The notes beneath the pieces were generated by a model. It had not been told where the DNA came from, did not search any database, and saw only the letters and a list, made by a program, of their open reading frames with translations. Source: CAZWDL01 sp964632995 (GTDB lineage: Bacteria > Bacteroidota > Bacteroidia > Chitinophagales > Saprospiraceae). Taken from it: a DNA stretch of 64,000 nucleotides. The DNA lies in assembly GCA_964632995.1 (NCBI GenBank), contig CAZWDL010000003.1:1-64000 (forward strand), written 5' to 3'. This document shows positions 60,164-64,000 of this stretch, one piece after another (position 1 is the first letter of the stretch; each line of letters opens with the position of its first letter). The position numbers were made by a program, and so were the translations under genes.

Positions 60164-63100
60164 ATGAGGATATTGAAAATATCACCCAGATCAGCGCAGC
60201 GGCAACTATTACTCCTGTGCGTTTTATTCCTGGCCGCTGGGCTCTCCGCACAGCATACGGTTAGAGGAACCGTTATATCCACCGAAGAGGAAGAAGCGCT
60301 GATCGGCGTTAACATACTGGTCAAAGGTACCGGTAGCGGTACCACAACCGACATAGACGGCAGCTATGAGGTCGAAGTGCCCAGTCCCAACGACACCCTG
60401 GTGGTCTCCTACGTGGGATACCGAACCCTGGAGGCGCCGATAAACGGCCGGAACACGATTGACATCAGTTTATCCCTGCAGCTGGAGATGCTCGAGGAAG
60501 TAGTCGTGGTCGGTTACGGTGTGCAGCGAAAAAGCGACCTGACTGGCGCCGTCTCTACCTTAAAGCCGGAGGAGATCACGCGTATTCCCAATGCCAACGT
60601 CGAACAGAGCCTGCAAGGTAAAATCGCAGGGGTGCAGGTCACGCCTGTTTCCGGGGAGCCCGGCGCCGGTGCTTCCATCCGCATCCGGGGAGTAGGCACT
60701 TTTAATAACGCCTCCCCGCTCTACGTAGTCGACGGCATGTTGCTGGACGACATCAGCTTTCTCAATCCCAATGACATAGAGTCCATCAACGTGCTCAAAG
60801 ATGCCTCCGCCACCGCTATTTACGGTTCGCGGGGCGCCAACGGGGTGATCATCATCACCACCAAAAAGGGTACCGCGGAGGGGCGTACGGCTTTCAACTT
60901 CGACACCTACTATGGCTGGCAGGAACCGGTGACGACCATCGACCTGGTCAACGCGCCGCAGTACGCCCAACTGGCCAACGAGGTATCGGTCAATCAGGAC
61001 GGCAATATCATTTACGAAAATCCGGATGCTTTCACCGAGAGCACCGACTGGCAGGACGTCATCTTCCGCACCGCTCCTCAGCAGTCCTATCAGCTGTCGG
61101 CCAACGGCGCTTATGAGAATATCAGTTTTAACCTGAGCGCCAATTATTTTCAACAGGACGGTATCATCCGCGGCTCCGACTTCGACCGAATCACCCTGCG
61201 CCTGAACACCGAATATCAGCTGCGGGAAAATGTCACCTTCGGGCACAACGTCACCTTTGCCAACAGCAACCGGAATATCGCTCCCGGGGTGCTCAGCTCC
61301 GCCTACCGGGCCGCGCCCATCTTTGCCCCCCGCGATTCGGCGGGCAACTTCACGGATACCAATCCGGTAGGCAACCCCGAAGCCTCCCTCTTTTATCTGG
61401 ATAATAACCAAGCGCAAACCAACCGCACCGTCGGCAATTTATACGCAGAAATCGATATTCTCCCGGAATTGCAGTTCCGCTCCAGTTTCGGTCTCGATCT
61501 GGAAAACTCCGAGAGCCGGAATTTCGCGCCCGTCTTCTTTGTCTCCCCCCTCCAGCAAAACGAAGAAAGCAATCTCTTCCGGGGCTTTACCAAACGCCGT
61601 AACTGGCTGTGGGAGAATACCCTGACCTACGCTAAGGATTGGGGCGTGCATGCCGTTACGCTCCTGGGCGGCGTCACGGCTCAGGAAAACCGCTTTGAGT
61701 TCCTCAACGGCTCGCGCCGCAATATTCCCGAAGATCAGGAAGAACTCTTTTACCTTAACGCCGGCGACGTGGAAACCCAAGCCAATTCCAACGGCGCAGC
61801 GGAATGGGCCATGTTCTCCTACCTCTTCCGGGTCAATTACAGCTTCCTGGACCGCTACCTCTTAACGGCCTCCTTCCGCGCCGACGGGTCCTCCCGCTTT
61901 GGAGAAGAAAACCGCTTCGGCTATTTTCCTTCTTTTGCCCTCGGCTGGCGGATTATGGACGAGCCCTGGATGGAAAACCAGAACGTATTCAGCCGCCTGA
62001 AACTGCGGGCGGGATGGGGTATGATCGGCAACGACAAAATTTCCGAATATCCGGGACGGCCGGTAGTCACTCCTAACCTCAATGCTGTTTTCGGCCGTAA
62101 CCAGACTTTGCAGACAGGCGCCTCTATCGTCGAACTCGCTAATCCCGAAGTGCGCTGGGAATCCACCGAGCAGTACAACCTCGGCCTGGAGATGGGATTC
62201 CTGGATGATCGCCTGCTGGCAGAGGTAGACCTCTACCGGCGAGTGACCGAAGGTATTCTGCTACAGATCGAGATTCCCGATTACGTGGGGGTCGATGCCC
62301 CTCCTTTCGTCAACGCCGCCGATATTCTCAACTCCGGCGTCGACTTCAAGCTCGACTGGCGGGATCGCGTCAATGACAAGTTCTCTTACAACCTGACCTT
62401 TGTCGGATCTACCGTTTACAACGAAACCCTGGAACTCGGTCAGGGCAAAGAAGCCCTTGACGGCGGCGGTCTGGGATACAACGGCATCCTCGGCACCCGC
62501 ACGGTGGTCGGACAGCAGGTCGGCTCCTTCTTCGGATATAAAGTGGAAGGCATTTTCCAAAACGAAGCCGACCTGGAGCAGTTTCCGACCCGCGGCGGTG
62601 AAGTGCCCGGCGACCTGCGCTTTGCCGACGTCAACGGCGACGGTGTCATTACCGGCGCCGATCGCACCTTCATCGGCGACGCCATCCCCGATTTCACTTA
62701 CGGGTTTACGCTTGGCGCCAACTATGCCGGCTTTGATTTGACGGTGGAATTCAATGGACAAAGCGGTCAGCAAGTCTGGAACGCTAAAAAAGCCGCCCGC
62801 TTCGGTATTTACAACTTCGAGGTCAGCTATCTCGACCGCTGGACCGGTCCCGGCAGCAGTACCACCGAGCCGCGCGTGACCAACGGCGGGCACAACTACC
62901 TGCCCTCGGAACGCTTTGTCGAAAACGGCGACTTCATGCGCCTGCGCAATATCGTTTTTGGCTACACTCTGCCTGCGGAGCTGATGCAGCGCATCAACAT
63001 CAGCAACCTGCGCTTCTACGTCAGTGGCACCAACCTCGTCACCTGGACCGACTACAGCGGCTACACACCGGAAATCGCCGGCCAGAACGGCGGGCAAGAC

Positions 63101-63178
63101 GTACTCAGTGCGGGAATAGACCAGGGCGTTTATCCCATACCGAAAACGGTCACACTGGGATTAAATGTGGGCTTCTAA
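60164..63178 (+). CDS. SusC/RagA TonB-linked outer-membrane transporter (second pair)
   Basis: Importer of 1004 aa: signal peptide to ~residue 28, CarboxypepD-like domain (RGTVISTEEEEALIGVNILV), VVVVGYGVQRKSDLTGAV, plug with YVVDGMLLDD and ESINVLKDASATAIYGSRGANGVIIITTKKG, then a full barrel ending LGLNVGF. It starts 71 bases after the GH3 remnant and is paired with the SusD gene at 63228. Confidence 0.95.
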   Translation: MRILKISPRSAQRQLLLLCVLFLAAGLSAQHTVRGTVISTEEEEALIGVNILVKGTGSGTTTDIDGSYEVEVPSPNDTLVVSYVGYRTLEAPINGRNTIDISLSLQLEMLEEVVVVGYGVQRKSDLTGAVSTLKPEEITRIPNANVEQSLQGKIAGVQVTPVSGEPGAGASIRIRGVGTFNNASPLYVVDGMLLDDISFLNPNDIESINVLKDASATAIYGSRGANGVIIITTKKGTAEGRTAFNFDTYYGWQEPVTTIDLVNAPQYAQLANEVSVNQDGNIIYENPDAFTESTDWQDVIFRTAPQQSYQLSANGAYENISFNLSANYFQQDGIIRGSDFDRITLRLNTEYQLRENVTFGHNVTFANSNRNIAPGVLSSAYRAAPIFAPRDSAGNFTDTNPVGNPEASLFYLDNNQAQTNRTVGNLYAEIDILPELQFRSSFGLDLENSESRNFAPVFFVSPLQQNEESNLFRGFTKRRNWLWENTLTYAKDWGVHAVTLLGGVTAQENRFEFLNGSRRNIPEDQEELFYLNAGDVETQANSNGAAEWAMFSYLFRVNYSFLDRYLLTASFRADGSSRFGEENRFGYFPSFALGWRIMDEPWMENQNVFSRLKLRAGWGMIGNDKISEYPGRPVVTPNLNAVFGRNQTLQTGASIVELANPEVRWESTEQYNLGLEMGFLDDRLLAEVDLYRRVTEGILLQIEIPDYVGVDAPPFVNAADILNSGVDFKLDWRDRVNDKFSYNLTFVGSTVYNETLELGQGKEALDGGGLGYNGILGTRTVVGQQVGSFFGYKVEGIFQNEADLEQFPTRGGEVPGDLRFADVNGDGVITGADRTFIGDAIPDFTYGFTLGANYAGFDLTVEFNGQSGQQVWNAKKAARFGIYNFEVSYLDRWTGPGSSTTEPRVTNGGHNYLPSERFVENGDFMRLRNIVFGYTLPAELMQRINISNLRFYVSGTNLVTWTDYSGYTPEIAGQNGGQDVLSAGIDQGVYPIPKTVTLGLNVGF

Positions 63179-63227
63179 TGACGCCCCCCCTCTTTGCGAC
63201 AAATTTTCGAACCGAAAATCTCATCCA

Positions 63228-64000
63228 ATGAAAAAGCTATTCAAGATCCGACATATCCCGGTGCTGGTTCTTTTGCTCCTGACCGGCGCCTGCAGCGAGG
63301 AGTTCCTCGAAAAGAAACCACTCGTCACGCCTACCACCGAAACCTTTTTCGAAACCGAGGAACACGCCATACAAGCCACCAATGCGGTGTACAACCTGCT
63401 CCGCAGTTGGGAGGTCCACGTGTTCAGCTATATAGCCATAACCGACATCATCAGCGACGATGCCGACAAGGGCAGTGAGCCTAACGATGCGACCTTCCTG
63501 CTGGAAATCGACAACTTCAATTTCGACTCCCGCAACGTGGCTTTCTCTACCGTCTGGCGTGGTTACTACCGGGGTATTTACCGGGCCAACCTCGCCATTC
63601 AGAACATCCCGGCCATAGAGATGGACGAAACGCTGAAGGCCCGCCTCATCGGCGAAAACAAATTTCTGCGAGCCTACTTTTACTTTAATCTCGTGCGCTG
63701 GTTCGGCGGCGTGCCCCTCATTCTGGAACCCCTGCAACCTGGTGAATACGAACAACCGCGCGATCCCGCCCAAGCGATTTATGATCAGATCATTCAAGAT
63801 CTGGAAGACGCCGCTGCCGCCCTTCCCGCTTCCTATGGCGGCTCCAATATAGGGCGGGTTACCAGTGGCTCTGCGAAAGGCATGCTCGCCAAAGTGTATC
63901 TCACCTTACAGGACTACCTCAACGCCGAAGAGTACGCGATGGAGGTGATCAACTCAGGCGAATACGAGCTGTTTCCCGACTACGACCTGCTTTTTCAGGA
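63228..64000 (+). CDS. SusD/RagB-like lipoprotein, cut by the window end
   Basis: ATG 63228 opens a frame to the last base of the window (257 codons, incomplete). Lipobox LLLTGACSEEF; the start LEKKPLVTPTTETFFETEEHAIQATNAVYNLLR is the SusD pattern; LIGENKFLRAYFYFNLVRWFGGVPLI and GRVTSGSAKGMLAKVYL follow, all as in family members. It lies 50 bases after its SusC. The C-terminal half is outside the window. Confidence 0.92.
   Translation, partial: MKKLFKIRHIPVLVLLLLTGACSEEFLEKKPLVTPTTETFFETEEHAIQATNAVYNLLRSWEVHVFSYIAITDIISDDADKGSEPNDATFLLEIDNFNFDSRNVAFSTVWRGYYRGIYRANLAIQNIPAIEMDETLKARLIGENKFLRAYFYFNLVRWFGGVPLILEPLQPGEYEQPRDPAQAIYDQIIQDLEDAAAALPASYGGSNIGRVTSGSAKGMLAKVYLTLQDYLNAEEYAMEVINSGEYELFPDYDLLFQ

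Overview
The window looks like chromosomal DNA from a member of the Bacteroidota, most likely a marine or sludge Saprospiria (Lewinella/Phaeodactylibacter-like). Support comes from two SusC/SusD pairs, a type IX secretion C-terminal sorting domain, YtxJ of the bacillithiol system, TANNTTTG-type -7 promoter boxes, A-rich rather than Shine-Dalgarno leaders, and DUF5777 and TIGR04283 family genes. I saw no rRNA, tRNA, CRISPR array, transposase or phage module.

Layout. 1-7.2 kb: a GH73-type glucosaminidase, a large HTH protein with three copies of an unrecognised module, a small membrane-anchored protein, a haem-binding lipoprotein beside a frameshifted DUF5777 barrel gene, a TerB-like protein, and a 1 kb gap holding a candidate ~210-nt small RNA. 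7.2-12.3 kb: an M1 aminopeptidase lipoprotein and a TerB/acyl-CoA oxidase fusion. 12.6-19.5 kb: a complete minus-strand Fe-S assembly operon, sufB-sufC-sufD-sufS-sufU-sufT-rrf2, with a candidate operator at its promoter. 19.7-27.7 kb: a three-domain kinase/LytM/PLP-lyase fusion, a coiled-coil membrane protein, a TonB-dependent receptor, a TraB-like protein and an Lrp regulator. 27.9-31.4 kb: ccmB-ccmC-ccmD followed by glutamate dehydrogenase. 31.7-43.9 kb: envelope and housekeeping genes (amidase, OmpA-like lipoprotein, Omp85 barrel, aldo/keto reductase, CBS protein, GH15, YtxJ, DHFR, TerC), plus a UmuD-like protein that has lost its catalytic residues and a SLC13 transporter gene with its middle removed. 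44-50 kb: a PLP enzyme/DUF1611 operon, a DksA-like protein, a glycosyltransferase, a universal stress protein and a 16-residue solenoid protein. 50.4-64 kb: a glycan-uptake region with two SusC/SusD pairs pointing away from each other, flanking a secreted repeat protein split in two and a GH3 glucosidase remnant without its catalytic domains.

Three genes (SLC13, GH3, and the FN3/repeat protein) show internal deletions and one (DUF5777) a homopolymer frameshift. This may reflect local gene decay or assembly error. Intergenic spaces carry small palindromic elements with terminal inverted repeats and short 7-8 bp degenerate tandem repeats. These are the least explained sequence in the window.
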